Assembly: GCA_045636925.1 (NCBI GenBank) | Contig: JAZTYK010000032.1 | Location: 35,850-99,849, forward strand | Source of the DNA: JAZTYK01 sp045636925 | GTDB taxonomy: Bacteria; Bacillota; Clostridia; Oscillospirales; Butyricicoccaceae | Direction of reading: 5' to 3' | Length of the DNA: 64,000 bases | Shown: piece after piece, positions 52,857 through 61,039 of the stretch | Layout: each line of letters starts with the position of its first letter | Numbering within the stretch: position 1 is the first letter of the stretch | Notes under the pieces: model-generated | Database searches by the model: none | What the model was told of the DNA's origin: nothing | Seen by the model: the letters and a program-made list of their open reading frames with translations, nothing else | Program-made: the position numbers and the translations under genes

Positions 52857-53645
52857 TTATTTACTTCGTTCGTCACGACGGAAGAGAAAGTTGCCCTCTG
52901 TTTGCAGCCGATGGGCATTTTCACGCAAAAATCGCTGGAGTTGCTTTTTATGGTGGCATAGTTTTTCCTGACACTGGGCACAGGAAAGGCAAGCATTCGT
53001 GTTTTCAGAAAAACGCTCCGGATGCCGGCGCAGCATAATCTCCCATTTTAAGAGCAGGGCCAAAGAAAGCAGTACCAGGGTCTGGGCATACCCGTTTCGC
53101 ACAAAGATCAAAGGAGTAAACATCATGGCAAAGTCCCAGTTGTAGATGCGGCAGGTTGCACAACAGCGGTTCTTCATAAACCAAGTCTGGAAGGGGCAAA
53201 AGAACAAAATGCAGATCATGTCGCAAACAGAGTAAGCCAGCGCGATCAGTAACATAATGCCGGCATCAAAAATACCCGCAAAGTAGAGTGCGCCAAAGAT
53301 TGCATTTAGACCCACCCAGGCAATCAATACCGCCGCGGTACGCTTCCAGGATTGCAGCCGCACCTCTTCCCGACCGGTAGGCTTATAGTTTTTTGCAAAC
53401 TGTTTTTGGCAGCCCATGCTTTCGATGCCGGAGGGGAAAAAGCGCAATACCATTTCTACAGCAAAAAGGATCCAGATCGCGCTGAGCAGCAACGAATTGC
53501 GTTCAAATCCGCCAAAGAGTTCACCGGTATGTTTGACTCGGTTATAGATATATACCACCGCTGCCGACAAAAACAAAAGAGATCGGAAAATCAGCTTCCA
53601 GTAGTGCAGCATAAATGTTTTGGACCAGCGCAATTTATTTTTCAT
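52857..53645 (-). CDS. Cysteine-rich membrane protein, function unknown
   Basis: A 262-residue protein with about five hydrophobic segments. It was not recognised. Cysteine groups stand out: CQKQF near residue 80, then KNRCCATCRIYNWD near 158-168, and a C-terminal soluble tail with CLSCAQCQEKLCHHKK near 220-235. Two such CxxC-type clusters facing the same side could hold an iron-sulphur or zinc site. It appears to be a single-gene transcript ending in the adjacent terminator. It is separate from the NhaC gene by a second terminator. Confidence 0.78.
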   Translation of the reverse strand: MKNKLRWSKTFMLHYWKLIFRSLLFLSAAVVYIYNRVKHTGELFGGFERNSLLLSAIWILFAVEMVLRFFPSGIESMGCQKQFAKNYKPTGREEVRLQSWKRTAAVLIAWVGLNAIFGALYFAGIFDAGIMLLIALAYSVCDMICILFFCPFQTWFMKNRCCATCRIYNWDFAMMFTPLIFVRNGYAQTLVLLSLALLLKWEIMLRRHPERFSENTNACLSCAQCQEKLCHHKKQLQRFLRENAHRLQTEGNFLFRRDERSK

Positions 53646-53769
53646 AACAAGAATATTCCCCTATTCTCTATTTGTGCTGTAAGCTATACAGAAAATATAC
53701 TAAGTATAGTATACAATAAATCATGCTGCGCCGCCATTCTTTTTTTGTAAATTTTCTGTATTGAAACAT

Positions 53770-53799
53770 AAAAAACCGCCCCGGTTGGGGCGGTTTTTT
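53770..53799. terminator. Bidirectional terminator (after nhaC-like gene)
   Basis: AAAAAACCGCCCC pairs with GGGGCGGTTTTTT around GGTT. Confidence 0.92.
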
Positions 53800-53820
53800 A
53801 TGTAGTATTTTAACTATAGA

Positions 53821-55482
53821 TTAGACAGCAACTTTCTTGCCGACAATGCTCTTCAGAACGAACATGGTGCCGAGCATCAGAGCAACAGCGATGACGAGGC
53901 AGATGATAACATTCTGAATGAAACCAGCGATCAGGTAAGCCACGAAGGAAACAGCGGCGCAGGTCAGAGCATAAGGCAGCTGGGTGTTAACGTGGTTGAT
54001 GTGATCACACTGACCACCGGCAGATGCCATGATGGTGGTATCGGAGATGGGGCTGCAGTGGTCGCCGCAAACAGCGCCGGCCAAGCAAGCAGCGATACCC
54101 ATGGTCTGGATGGGGCTGCCGAACTCGGGGAATACAGCCATAACGATGGGGATCAGAATACCGAAAGTACCCCAAGAAGTACCGGTAGCGAAGGCAATGC
54201 CGACTGCCAGCACGAAGATAACGGCGGGCAGAATGCCAGCCAGGCTCTCAGCAGAGCCGCTGACTACTGCGTCGATGTAGTCGGTAGCGCCCAGGGAGTC
54301 GGTCATGCTCTTCAGGGTCCAAGCCAGAGCCAGGATCAGGATGGCGGGAACCATGGCCTTGAAGCCTTCGGGGATGCAGTCCATAGCTTCCTTGAAGGAC
54401 AGGCTGCGACGGATCAGGTAGTAAACGATGGTGAACAGCAGGCCAACGAAAGAGCCATACATCAGACCAACGGAAGCATCGCAGTTTGCGAAAGCATCTA
54501 CGAAGCTCTCGCCATCGAAGAAGCCGCCGGTGTAGACCATGGCGATGACGCAGCACAGAACCAGAACGACCACGGGCAGGATCAGATCCAGAACCTTAGC
54601 CTTGGGATATGCAGTCTCATCAAAGGGTTCGTCGTTCTGACGCTTGCCCTCGGTGAACAGGTCGTCATGCAGACGAGCATTCTGCTCATGCTTCTTCATG
54701 GGGCCGAAGTCGAAGTCCATAACGACCAGGCAGACCATCATCAGCAGAGTCAGCAGTGCGTAGTAGTTGTAGGGGATGGTGCTGACGAACAGAGCGATAC
54801 CGCTTACGTTAGCATCAGCGGGAACGAAGCCGGCAACTGCAGCAGCCCAAGAGGAGATGGGAGCAATGATACAAACGGGAGCAGCGGTAGCGTCGATCAG
54901 GTAGGACAGCTTAGCACGGGAGATCTTGTGCTTGTCGGTCAGAGGACGCATAACGGAGCCAACGGTCAGGCAGTTGAAGTAGTCGTCAACGAAGATCAGG
55001 CAGCCCAGACCCATGGTGCACAGGGAAGCTGCAGCGCGGGACTTGATCTTCTTACCGGCCCAACGGCCGAAAGCGGTGGAGCCGCCGGACTTGTTCAGCA
55101 GAGCAACGATTGCGCCCAGGAACACGTCGAAGATCAGAATACCCATGTTCCAGGGATCGGTCAGGGTACCGGAGATGGTTTCAACCTCGCCGTAAGAACC
55201 GGCAAAGCCGTCAACAAAGATGTGCTCCATAGCACCCAGCAGGTTACCCTGGCTGTACAGCAGTGCGCCAACGGCGATACCGATGAACAGAGAGGAGTAA
55301 ACTTCCTTGGTGATCAGAGCCAGGCCGATGGCCACAACGGGGGGAAGCAGGGCCCAAATGGTGCCGACGAAAGGATGTCCGTCAGAACCGTCTGCTGCAG
55401 ATGCAACGACAGTAATAGCCATCACAACTGCGACTACCAGCATAATAGCCAGCAGCATACGAGTTTTGTTCGTGCGTTTCAT
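53821..55482 (-). CDS. NhaC family Na+/H+ antiporter
   Basis: A 553-residue antiporter of the NhaC/YqkI branch (Na_H_antiporter, TIGR00931-like). There are about twelve hydrophobic segments. Family signatures include IWALLPPVVAIGLALITKEVYSSLF near 45-60, LIFVDDYFNCLTVGSVMRPLTDKH near 170 and SPISDTTIMASAGGQCDHINHVNTQLPYAL near 480. NhaC-type proteins exchange Na+ or amino acids with H+. Codon use is highly biased, so it is probably strongly expressed. AAGGAG precedes the ATG; single-gene transcript. Confidence 0.9.
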   Translation of the reverse strand: MKRTNKTRMLLAIMLVVAVVMAITVVASAADGSDGHPFVGTIWALLPPVVAIGLALITKEVYSSLFIGIAVGALLYSQGNLLGAMEHIFVDGFAGSYGEVETISGTLTDPWNMGILIFDVFLGAIVALLNKSGGSTAFGRWAGKKIKSRAAASLCTMGLGCLIFVDDYFNCLTVGSVMRPLTDKHKISRAKLSYLIDATAAPVCIIAPISSWAAAVAGFVPADANVSGIALFVSTIPYNYYALLTLLMMVCLVVMDFDFGPMKKHEQNARLHDDLFTEGKRQNDEPFDETAYPKAKVLDLILPVVVLVLCCVIAMVYTGGFFDGESFVDAFANCDASVGLMYGSFVGLLFTIVYYLIRRSLSFKEAMDCIPEGFKAMVPAILILALAWTLKSMTDSLGATDYIDAVVSGSAESLAGILPAVIFVLAVGIAFATGTSWGTFGILIPIVMAVFPEFGSPIQTMGIAACLAGAVCGDHCSPISDTTIMASAGGQCDHINHVNTQLPYALTCAAVSFVAYLIAGFIQNVIICLVIAVALMLGTMFVLKSIVGKKVAV

Positions 55483-55517
55483 GAGTCTACGCTCCTTTAC
55501 GAATAGATTATGGCTAA

Positions 55518-55546
55518 ATTATATCAAATTGTTTCATGTTTGTAAA
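55518..55546 (-). promoter_or_regulatory. Promoter of the NhaC gene
   Basis: TTTACA, 17 bases, TATAAT preceded by TG on the minus strand, 35 bases before the start codon. Confidence 0.78.
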
Positions 55547-55600
55547 TGAACCTTTTCGGGTTTTGAGTGGTCAATCCACACAAATTTATTCCTTAAATTC

Positions 55601-55615
55601 TGTGCAGTGTGCACA
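55601..55615. promoter_or_regulatory. Palindrome upstream of the NhaC promoter
   Basis: TGTGCA-GTG-TGCACA, a perfect 6-bp-arm palindrome 54 bases upstream of the NhaC -35 box. It may be an activator or repressor site. No protein is assigned. Confidence 0.4.
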
Positions 55616-55640
55616 AAAATATAGGCATATTTACATTTTT

Positions 55641-55687
55641 CAAAACAAAAAGAGCCCTGTCTTCATGCAAAGTGTAGACAAGGCTCT
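55641..55687 (-). terminator. Terminator of rpe
   Basis: On the minus strand AAGAGCCTTGTCT pairs with AGACAGGGCTCTT (one G-U) around a 12-13 base loop, followed by TTTGTTTTG. Confidence 0.8.
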
Positions 55688-55717
55688 TACAAATATATTA
55701 ATTTGTCCGCGTATCGC

Positions 55718-56365
55718 TTACAGATTTTTGAAATCTGCTACACGCTGTTCCAGGTCTTCTGCACCATAAACCGAAGATCCCGCAACCAGCACCGTTGCAC
55801 CGGCCGCAATCAGATTGGGAGCATTGTCCAGATTGACACCGCCATCCACTTCGATCTCACAGGTCAAGCCGCGACGCTCCAGTTCTTCTTTGATGGCGCG
55901 GATTTTGGGCAGACAGCCGGGCATAAACTTCTGTCCGCCAAAGCCGGGTTCTACACTCATAACCAGCACCATATCACAAAGTTCCAAATAAGGAAATACT
56001 GCCTCGGCAGGCGTATTGGGCTTGATGGTAAGCGCGCTCTTCTTCCCTGCCTGACGTACACGCCGCAGCATGTCCGCCATATCGCCTTCGGCTTCCACAT
56101 GAATATTCACCAGATCTGCTCCAGCCTTCATGAAGGCATCGATGTACTTTTCCGGCTGCGAGATCATAAGATGCACATCCAAAAATCCGTCGCAACACTG
56201 GCGAAGCGCCTTGACCACCGGCACACCAATAGAGATGTTTGGAACGAAATGACCATCCATTACATCTACATGCACCCAATCTGCACCCGCATCCAAAATG
56301 CGCTGCACGTCACGCTGAAGATTTGCAAAATCTGCAGATAAAATCGACGGAGCCAACTTTGCCAT
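55718..56365 (-). CDS. rpe: Ribulose-phosphate 3-epimerase
   Basis: Rpe, 215 aa, interconverts ribulose-5-phosphate and xylulose-5-phosphate in the pentose phosphate pathway. The metal-dependent TIM barrel is intact: APSILSADF at the start, HVDVMDGHFVPNISIG near 34-50, LDVHLMI near 66, GFGGQKFMP near 145 and VDGGVN near 178. GGGAGG precedes the ATG. It has an unusually long leader for a single-gene transcript. Confidence 0.96.
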   Translation of the reverse strand: MAKLAPSILSADFANLQRDVQRILDAGADWVHVDVMDGHFVPNISIGVPVVKALRQCCDGFLDVHLMISQPEKYIDAFMKAGADLVNIHVEAEGDMADMLRRVRQAGKKSALTIKPNTPAEAVFPYLELCDMVLVMSVEPGFGGQKFMPGCLPKIRAIKEELERRGLTCEIEVDGGVNLDNAPNLIAAGATVLVAGSSVYGAEDLEQRVADFKNL

Positions 56366-56379
56366 ACTTATTCCTCCCG

Positions 56380-56556
56380 GTCAATCATAAAAGTTCAAAT
56401 AATGGCAGGACAAGCCATTGCTCGTGCACAGCCGGTGCACCAAACATGCCCCAAACCGCATAAGATAATGCCATCGGCGGGTCTCTGCACTGCGCAGGCT
56501 TTGCCGTTTTTATAGGGGAGCCATCGGCAGATGGCTCCCCATCTGATTTTATTATA
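56380..56556 (-). other. Structured 5' leader of rpe (candidate regulatory RNA)
   Basis: On the minus strand a TGTATAAT -10 element (56551-56558) is followed at once by a hairpin with arms GGGGAGCCATC/GATGGCTCCCC (56515-56540). About 120 bases containing short complementary stretches follow (GTGCAC...GTGCAC near 56427-56446) before the rpe ribosome site. No known riboswitch class was recognised. A 29-codon frame (MALSYAVWGMFG...) lies inside but has no ribosome site. Apart from this, 56366-56691 holds only the start of the spoIVB transcript. Confidence 0.4.
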
Positions 56557-56691
56557 CAGATTTTTTTGAGAAAAGAAAGCAAATTGTAAAACTTTTTCCC
56601 ATATGCACGAAAATTGCCGATGCTGGCAGAAACATCGTTTCATGTTTTTTCGGCATGCACAAACAATATAATAGTAAGAAAGGAGGCACGA

Positions 56692-57801
56692 ATGAATCAA
56701 TTTCAAAAAAAATTGTTTTTGCAAAGAACAACCCGCGCTATCTGCAGTTTTCTTGCGGCAATTGCATTTATATTGGTGATCCTTCCGGTGGAAAACACCG
56801 AGCTTCCTGCCAGTGCTGTTGTCCCGGACGTAAGCGTGCACGAACAAGCTGCGGCGGATCTGTGTCAGATTGACGTCAGCACGCAGTTGATTCCATTGGG
56901 GCGTACCACCGGGATCAAACTGTATTCCAAAGGCACCATGCTGGTAGGATTTTCTGATTTGGACTGCTGCGGATACTCCCCCGCCAAAAAAGCAGGTTTG
57001 CAGGAGGGTGATATTATTCTGGCACTAAACGGCAACGAAATCAGCTGTAACGAAGACCTTGTGGATGCACTGAAAGCACTGGACTCCTCTACCGTTACCT
57101 TGACTGTTCTGCGAAACAAGGACACACGCGAAACCAGAGTACGCGCTGTCTATGATGAGGTGCTGGGATATTACCGTATCGGTGCCTGGATCCGGGACAG
57201 CATTGCCGGCATTGGCACCATCAGTTTTGTCGATCCCAAGACCGGTGCATTTGGCGCTTTGGGACATGGCATTTGTGACGTGGATACCGGCGATCTGATT
57301 TTGCTGGACCGGGGCAGTGTGATGGAAAGCATTGTTACCGATGTCATTCCCGGAAAGTCGGGCACGCCCGGTCAGCTTACCGGACAGTATAACTTGAAAG
57401 AAGATCAGGGCGTTTTGGTCAAGAACACCGATGTTGGTATTTTTGGCAAGTTGGAAAACGAGCGGCTGTATAATGCCCGTGATGCACTTCCGGTTGCTGC
57501 ATCAGATGAAATAAAGACCGGGCACGCTTATATTATTTCCAACATCAGCGGCACCGAATGCGAAGAATACGACATTCGAGTTGTAAAAGTATTTAATGAC
57601 AAAGAAAACCAGCGGGATATGCTGATCGAAGTCACCGATCCCGATCTGCTGAAGGTCACCGGAGGCATCGTGCAGGGCATGAGCGGGAGTCCGATTATTC
57701 AGGACGGCAAGATCATAGGCGCTGTGACCCATGTGCTGGTGAATGATCCCACCCGGGGTTACGGCATTTTTATGGAGGACATGCTGCAGGCAGCAGGATA
57801 A
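56692..57801 (+). CDS. spoIVB: SpoIVB peptidase (forespore signalling protease)
   Basis: SpoIVB, 369 aa, an S55 serine protease secreted by the forespore that starts sigma-K activation in the mother cell. An N-terminal membrane/signal segment (CSFLAAIAFILVILPV) precedes a PDZ domain at about 80-155 (GYSPAKKAGLQEGDIILALNGN). The protease domain follows with His in GALGHGICD near 191 and Ser in GMSGSPII near 330. The start at 56692 has AAAGGAGG 7 bases upstream. The last 41 codons are repeated downstream at 58521. Sporulation sigma elements upstream were not identified with confidence. Confidence 0.95.
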   Translation: MNQFQKKLFLQRTTRAICSFLAAIAFILVILPVENTELPASAVVPDVSVHEQAAADLCQIDVSTQLIPLGRTTGIKLYSKGTMLVGFSDLDCCGYSPAKKAGLQEGDIILALNGNEISCNEDLVDALKALDSSTVTLTVLRNKDTRETRVRAVYDEVLGYYRIGAWIRDSIAGIGTISFVDPKTGAFGALGHGICDVDTGDLILLDRGSVMESIVTDVIPGKSGTPGQLTGQYNLKEDQGVLVKNTDVGIFGKLENERLYNARDALPVAASDEIKTGHAYIISNISGTECEEYDIRVVKVFNDKENQRDMLIEVTDPDLLKVTGGIVQGMSGSPIIQDGKIIGAVTHVLVNDPTRGYGIFMEDMLQAAG

Positions 57802-57808
57802 ACTTTTT

Positions 57809-57840
57809 GGCAGGGGCAATTTGCTCCTGTCATTTTCTTT
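57809..57840 (+). terminator. Terminator after spoIVB
   Basis: GGCAGGGGCAA pairs with TTGCTCCTGTC (G-U allowed), followed by ATTTTCTTT. It closely resembles the terminator at 58835, in line with a segmental duplication. Confidence 0.82.
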
Positions 57841-57951
57841 CTGCTCCTGATATAATAAACCTGCAACTTCAAGTTGCACAAATGCAAAATCAGGTTGGTA
57901 GTGTTTCCTTCTACATCATCTTAAAATAAAGGCGTCAAAGGAGGTGCTCGT

Positions 57952-58491
57952 ATGCGTTTTTCAGAAAATCTAAAACAAATCAGAAAAGAACATCATTTAT
58001 CACAGGAAGAACTTGCTGAATTGCTGGATGTCAGCCGCCAGGCTGTGTCCAAGTGGGAGCAAGATCAGGGATACCCGGAAGTAGAAAAACTATTGTTGCT
58101 TTCCCGCAAACTAAATGTTTCGCTGGATGCGCTCATGTCCACTGAGATTATCTGCCGCTCTGGAGCAGGCGATAAAACGATAACAGGCTCAATTGTAATT
58201 ACATCTCCCAATGAGAATGTGATTGCAACCTGTTATAAAGTCATCGCATCCGGAAAGATGCGAGGTGGTAAAAAGTCCCCTCAATATGCACTGTTCGGGG
58301 TCGGCAGAGGCGGTTCGAACTTTTGGGGTGAACCGACTACATTCTTGGGATGGTATTCCCATCAGGAACAGATCTCAAAAGAAATTGAAGAGATTCACAC
58401 GGCCATTTCTCAAGGGATTCCAACCTATACATTGCAATTCAGCGCAAAAACACAGCGTGGCTGGGCGAGTGTAAAAATCATTGAAGAATGA
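57952..58491 (+). CDS. XRE family HTH regulator with unnamed C-terminal domain
   Basis: A 179-residue regulator. A Cro/CI-type HTH occupies residues 1-60 (RKEHHLSQEELAELLDVSRQAVSKWEQDQGYPE). The C-terminal 110 residues form a separate domain (ITGSIVITSPNENVIATCYKV ... FLGWYSHQEQISKEIEEIHTAI ... YTLQF) that also occurs in other Bacillota XRE proteins as I recall; its ligand is unknown. AAGGAGG precedes the ATG. It lies between spoIVB and a duplicated spoIVB tail, so it was inserted here recently on an evolutionary scale. Confidence 0.88.
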   Translation: MRFSENLKQIRKEHHLSQEELAELLDVSRQAVSKWEQDQGYPEVEKLLLLSRKLNVSLDALMSTEIICRSGAGDKTITGSIVITSPNENVIATCYKVIASGKMRGGKKSPQYALFGVGRGGSNFWGEPTTFLGWYSHQEQISKEIEEIHTAISQGIPTYTLQFSAKTQRGWASVKIIEE

Positions 58492-58520
58492 ATTTTTTTT
58501 GCCCCTAATGACAATCACGC

Positions 58521-58643
58521 ATGAGCGGCAGTCCCATCATTCAGAACGGCAAACTCATCGGCGCTGTGACCCATGTGCTGGTGAATGATCCCACCCGGGG
58601 TTACGGCATTTTTATGGAGGACATGCTGCAGGCAGCAAGTTAA
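58521..58643 (+). pseudogene. Duplicated 3' end of spoIVB (41-codon fragment)
   Basis: The stretch from ATGAGCGGC to TAA encodes MSGSPIIQNGKLIGAVTH... to AAS and parallels the last 41 codons of spoIVB at 57679-57801 with an offset of exactly 842 bases. The first 42 bases differ at 7 positions, mostly silent. The next 78 bases before the final codon are identical. Homology stops abruptly at the 5' side. It carries the catalytic Ser motif but lacks the rest of the protease, so it is a remnant. Its end provides the ribosome site of the small gene at 58656. Confidence 0.93.
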
Positions 58644-58655
58644 AGGAGAAAGACC

Positions 58656-58829
58656 ATGGATTTCAATCAGCTTCCCATCGGATTTGGCATGGCATTGGTG
58701 ATGAATCAATCGGCTATGAATATCTATACCGCCATGACCGAACAACAGAAACAGGAGATTCTCGCCAGAGCCCATAACGCCCGCAGCCGGTGGGAAATGC
58801 AACAAATCGTAAACAGCATCGCAAAATAA
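58656..58829 (+). CDS. Small conserved protein, function unknown
   Basis: A 57-residue frame starts MDFNQLPIGFGMALVMNQSAM and ends NSIAK. AAAGGAGA ends about 6 bases before the ATG. The pattern (N-terminal hydrophobic GFGMAL segment, then an amphipathic helix TEQQKQEILARAHNARSRWEM) looks like a conserved short clostridial family, which I recall without a function. It lies just after the spoIVB tail remnant and before a terminator, so it was probably originally downstream of an intact spoIVB. Confidence 0.7.
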   Translation: MDFNQLPIGFGMALVMNQSAMNIYTAMTEQQKQEILARAHNARSRWEMQQIVNSIAK

Positions 58830-58834
58830 CATGG

Positions 58835-58864
58835 GGCAGGGGCGCTTTGCCTCTGTCTTTTTTT
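58835..58864 (+). terminator. Intrinsic terminator
   Basis: A 9-bp stem (GGCAGGGGC with GCCTCTGTC, two G-U) and 5-base loop is followed by seven T. Similar in sequence to the hairpin at 57809. Confidence 0.85.
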
Positions 58865-58872
58865 GTCAATCA

Positions 58873-58881
58873 TGTTATAAT
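58873..58881 (+). promoter_or_regulatory. Extended -10 promoter of the GNAT gene
   Basis: TGTTATAAT, 36 bases before the ATG; the -35 position falls in the preceding terminator and is weak. Confidence 0.6.
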
Positions 58882-58917
58882 GAAGACAACCCATCAGACA
58901 AGCAGGAGGGTTATCTA

Positions 58918-59373
58918 ATGCATTACCATCTGCGAAAAGCCATCGCCGCCGACTTTGATTCGATCAATCATCTGTTCCAGGAAATGCTGCAAAGCATATA
59001 CAAAACCGAATCAGCGCAGGGCTATGCCCCCGGTGCACTGGACTATTATTTTTCCGGCGGCGAAGATTGGATCTGCGTAGCGGAAGCAAAGGGCACTGTC
59101 ATCGGCTTTCTCGCCATTGAGGTGCATCGAGGGGATCCCGATTATTTATACTATGACGACTGCTGTGTCAGTGCGTCCTGCCGAAACAAAGGCATCGGCT
59201 CTGCGCTGATGGATGCCGCCGAAGCTTATGGCGCAAGCATCGGCGTTTCCTCCGCAGTCCTGCATGTGGAAGCAAGCAACAAAGCAGCACAAAGATTGTA
59301 TGAGCGGCATGGCTTTACCATCCTGCGGGAAGATGGCTGCCGGCTGTGCATGCATAAGAAATTCACAAGATAA
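58918..59373 (+). CDS. GNAT family N-acetyltransferase
   Basis: A 151-residue GNAT acetyltransferase. The acetyl-CoA site is CRNKGIGSALMDAA near residue 85-97 (R-x2-G-x-G/A). Strand 4 YLYYDDCCVS and the C-terminal LYERHGF are typical of the RimI-like fold. AGGAGG lies 8 bases before the ATG at 58918. The acceptor substrate cannot be told from the sequence. It is followed 54 bases later by a cyclase-family gene in the same direction. Confidence 0.88.
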   Translation: MHYHLRKAIAADFDSINHLFQEMLQSIYKTESAQGYAPGALDYYFSGGEDWICVAEAKGTVIGFLAIEVHRGDPDYLYYDDCCVSASCRNKGIGSALMDAAEAYGASIGVSSAVLHVEASNKAAQRLYERHGFTILREDGCRLCMHKKFTR

Positions 59374-59427
59374 CAAATTGGTGTCAGGATCTTACCCTTT
59401 ACAGATCGCAGGAAGGAGTGTTCCCCT

Positions 59428-60033
59428 ATGAAGCTTTATGATATTTCGCAGGAAGTGTTTTCCTGTTCTGTTTATCCCGGCGACCCCGCACCGGAGCAGA
59501 ATTCCCTGTGTCGTATCACGAACGGCGACTTGTATAATCTCACTGCCTTTCAGATGTGTGCTCACAACGGCACGCATTTGGACGCGCCCTTTCATTTTTA
59601 TGCAGAGGGCAAAACTATAGAGCAGCTTGCATTGGAGGCATGCATCGGCGTTTGCTTTGTGGTAGAGCATTCCGGTGAATTAACCGGGACTGATGCCGCC
59701 TCCCTGCTGGAACTCGCACGGCAAGCACACCCAGAGGCAGCCGACCGCATTTTGGTAAAAGGTGATATTCTTGTCACAGAAGATGCCGCTCGGGTCTTTG
59801 CCGACGCCGGCATTCTGCTGCTGGGCGTGGAATCGCAAAGCGTGGGTCCGGAGGACGCGCCCATGGCGGTACACAAAATCCTGTTGGGTGCGGAAGTCGT
59901 GCTGTTGGAGGGGCTACGGCTGGATGCCGTTTCATCGGGCAGTTACCTGCTGAGTGCCGCGCCACTGAACCTTGCCGGTTGTGACGGTGCCCCCTGCCGC
60001 GCTGCGCTGATAGAGCTGCCGCTTTCCTTGTAA
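59428..60033 (+). CDS. Cyclase family protein (kynurenine formamidase-like metal hydrolase)
   Basis: A 201-residue protein of the cyclase/KynB family. The metal site motif HNGTHLDAPFHF (H-x-G-T-H-x-D-x-P-x-H) is at residues 46-57. YPGDPAPE near the start and LLGVESQSVGP near 130 fit the fold. Members hydrolyse N-formylkynurenine, isatin or cyclic imides; no tryptophan-catabolism genes are nearby, so the substrate is open. GGAAGGAG precedes the ATG. Confidence 0.88.
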   Translation: MKLYDISQEVFSCSVYPGDPAPEQNSLCRITNGDLYNLTAFQMCAHNGTHLDAPFHFYAEGKTIEQLALEACIGVCFVVEHSGELTGTDAASLLELARQAHPEAADRILVKGDILVTEDAARVFADAGILLLGVESQSVGPEDAPMAVHKILLGAEVVLLEGLRLDAVSSGSYLLSAAPLNLAGCDGAPCRAALIELPLSL

Positions 60034-60036
60034 CGT

Positions 60037-60070
60037 AAAAACATCGTGTGCATCAGGCACACGATGTTTT
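60037..60070. terminator. Bidirectional terminator
   Basis: AAAACATCGTGTGC pairs perfectly with GCACACGATGTTTT around ATCAG, between the convergent cyclase and methyltransferase genes. Confidence 0.92.
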
Positions 60071-60072
60071 AT

Positions 60073-60906
60073 TTATGTTTCGTTATTTCCCAGCTGCCAG
60101 AATGCCACGGCACTGGCCGCCGCCACATTCAAGGAATCTACCCCATGACTCATGGGAATCTTGACGGTATAATCGCAGTCATGAACTGTGCTGCCTGCCA
60201 AGCCGTCACCTTCGGTACCCAATACGATCGCAAGTTTCTCCTCTGCTTGCAGGCGGGGATCCCGTATAGAGATACTATCATCCGTGAGTGCCATGGCTGC
60301 TGTTTTAAAACCAAGTTCCTTTAATGGTGACAGATCTGATGCGGCATATCCCTTTCCCGATGCCGTCAAATATGCCCAAGGCACCTGAAACACCGTCCCC
60401 ATGCTGACACGAATGGCACGGCGATACAAAGGATCGCTGCAAGCGGGTGTCAACAGGACTGCATCCATGTTCAGCGCCGCTGCCGAGCGGAAGATTGCGC
60501 CCACATTGGTAGGATTCATGACATTTTCCAGCACTGCTACACGTTTGGCATTCCTGCATATTTCTTCTATGCTTTTGGGTGCAGGACGACGCATGGCACA
60601 CAGCATACCGCGAGTCAGTTGAAATCCGGTAAGCTGGGTCAGCACAGAAAACGGCGCCGTATATACCGGAATATCACCGCAATGTTCTACCACCTCCAGC
60701 GTTTCACCGGTCAATGCCTTGTCTTCTGTCAGGACGGACAAGGGGATATATCCGGCATTTAGCGCACGCTGAATGACTTTGGGACTTTCTGCAATAAACA
60801 CGCCTTCTTCAGGCTTCTCCCGGTTCAGCAGCTGGTTTTCGGTCAGCCGGGCATAAACATCCAGCTCCGGTGCAGAAAAATCGGTGATCGTGATCAAATT
60901 GCGCAT
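60073..60906 (-). CDS. TrmH/SpoU family RNA 2'-O-methyltransferase
   Basis: A 277-residue SPOUT enzyme. An N-terminal RNA-binding part (MRNLITITDFSAPEL ... FIAESPKVIQRAL) is followed by the knotted SAM domain with motif 1 NVMNPTNVGAIFRSAAAL near 130-147, motif 2 LVLGTEGDG near 230 and motif 3 IPMSHGVDSLNVAAASAVAFW at 250-270. It methylates a ribose in rRNA or tRNA; the site is not known. GGGAG precedes the ATG. Confidence 0.9.
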   Translation of the reverse strand: MRNLITITDFSAPELDVYARLTENQLLNREKPEEGVFIAESPKVIQRALNAGYIPLSVLTEDKALTGETLEVVEHCGDIPVYTAPFSVLTQLTGFQLTRGMLCAMRRPAPKSIEEICRNAKRVAVLENVMNPTNVGAIFRSAAALNMDAVLLTPACSDPLYRRAIRVSMGTVFQVPWAYLTASGKGYAASDLSPLKELGFKTAAMALTDDSISIRDPRLQAEEKLAIVLGTEGDGLAGSTVHDCDYTVKIPMSHGVDSLNVAAASAVAFWQLGNNET

Positions 60907-61039
60907 AGATTCTCTCCCAACAGCAGTTTTTTACATTATACGATATTTCTTCTCAAATGGCAAATCCCATCTGCCGGTGCCGTTTTGCTTGGGAAAATGT
61001 AAACTTATTGGAAACATACTGTTTTTTTGAGAAAACTAT

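Noticed and set aside
53992..55506. 504-codon open frame on the plus strand, rich in Gln, Asn and Gly
   Set aside because: Antisense shadow of the highly codon-biased NhaC antiporter gene.
56380..56540. SRP RNA or 6S RNA gene
   Set aside because: The GGAAGGAAGCAGCC-type SRP loop and a 6S-like central bubble are absent; the region fits a leader of rpe better.
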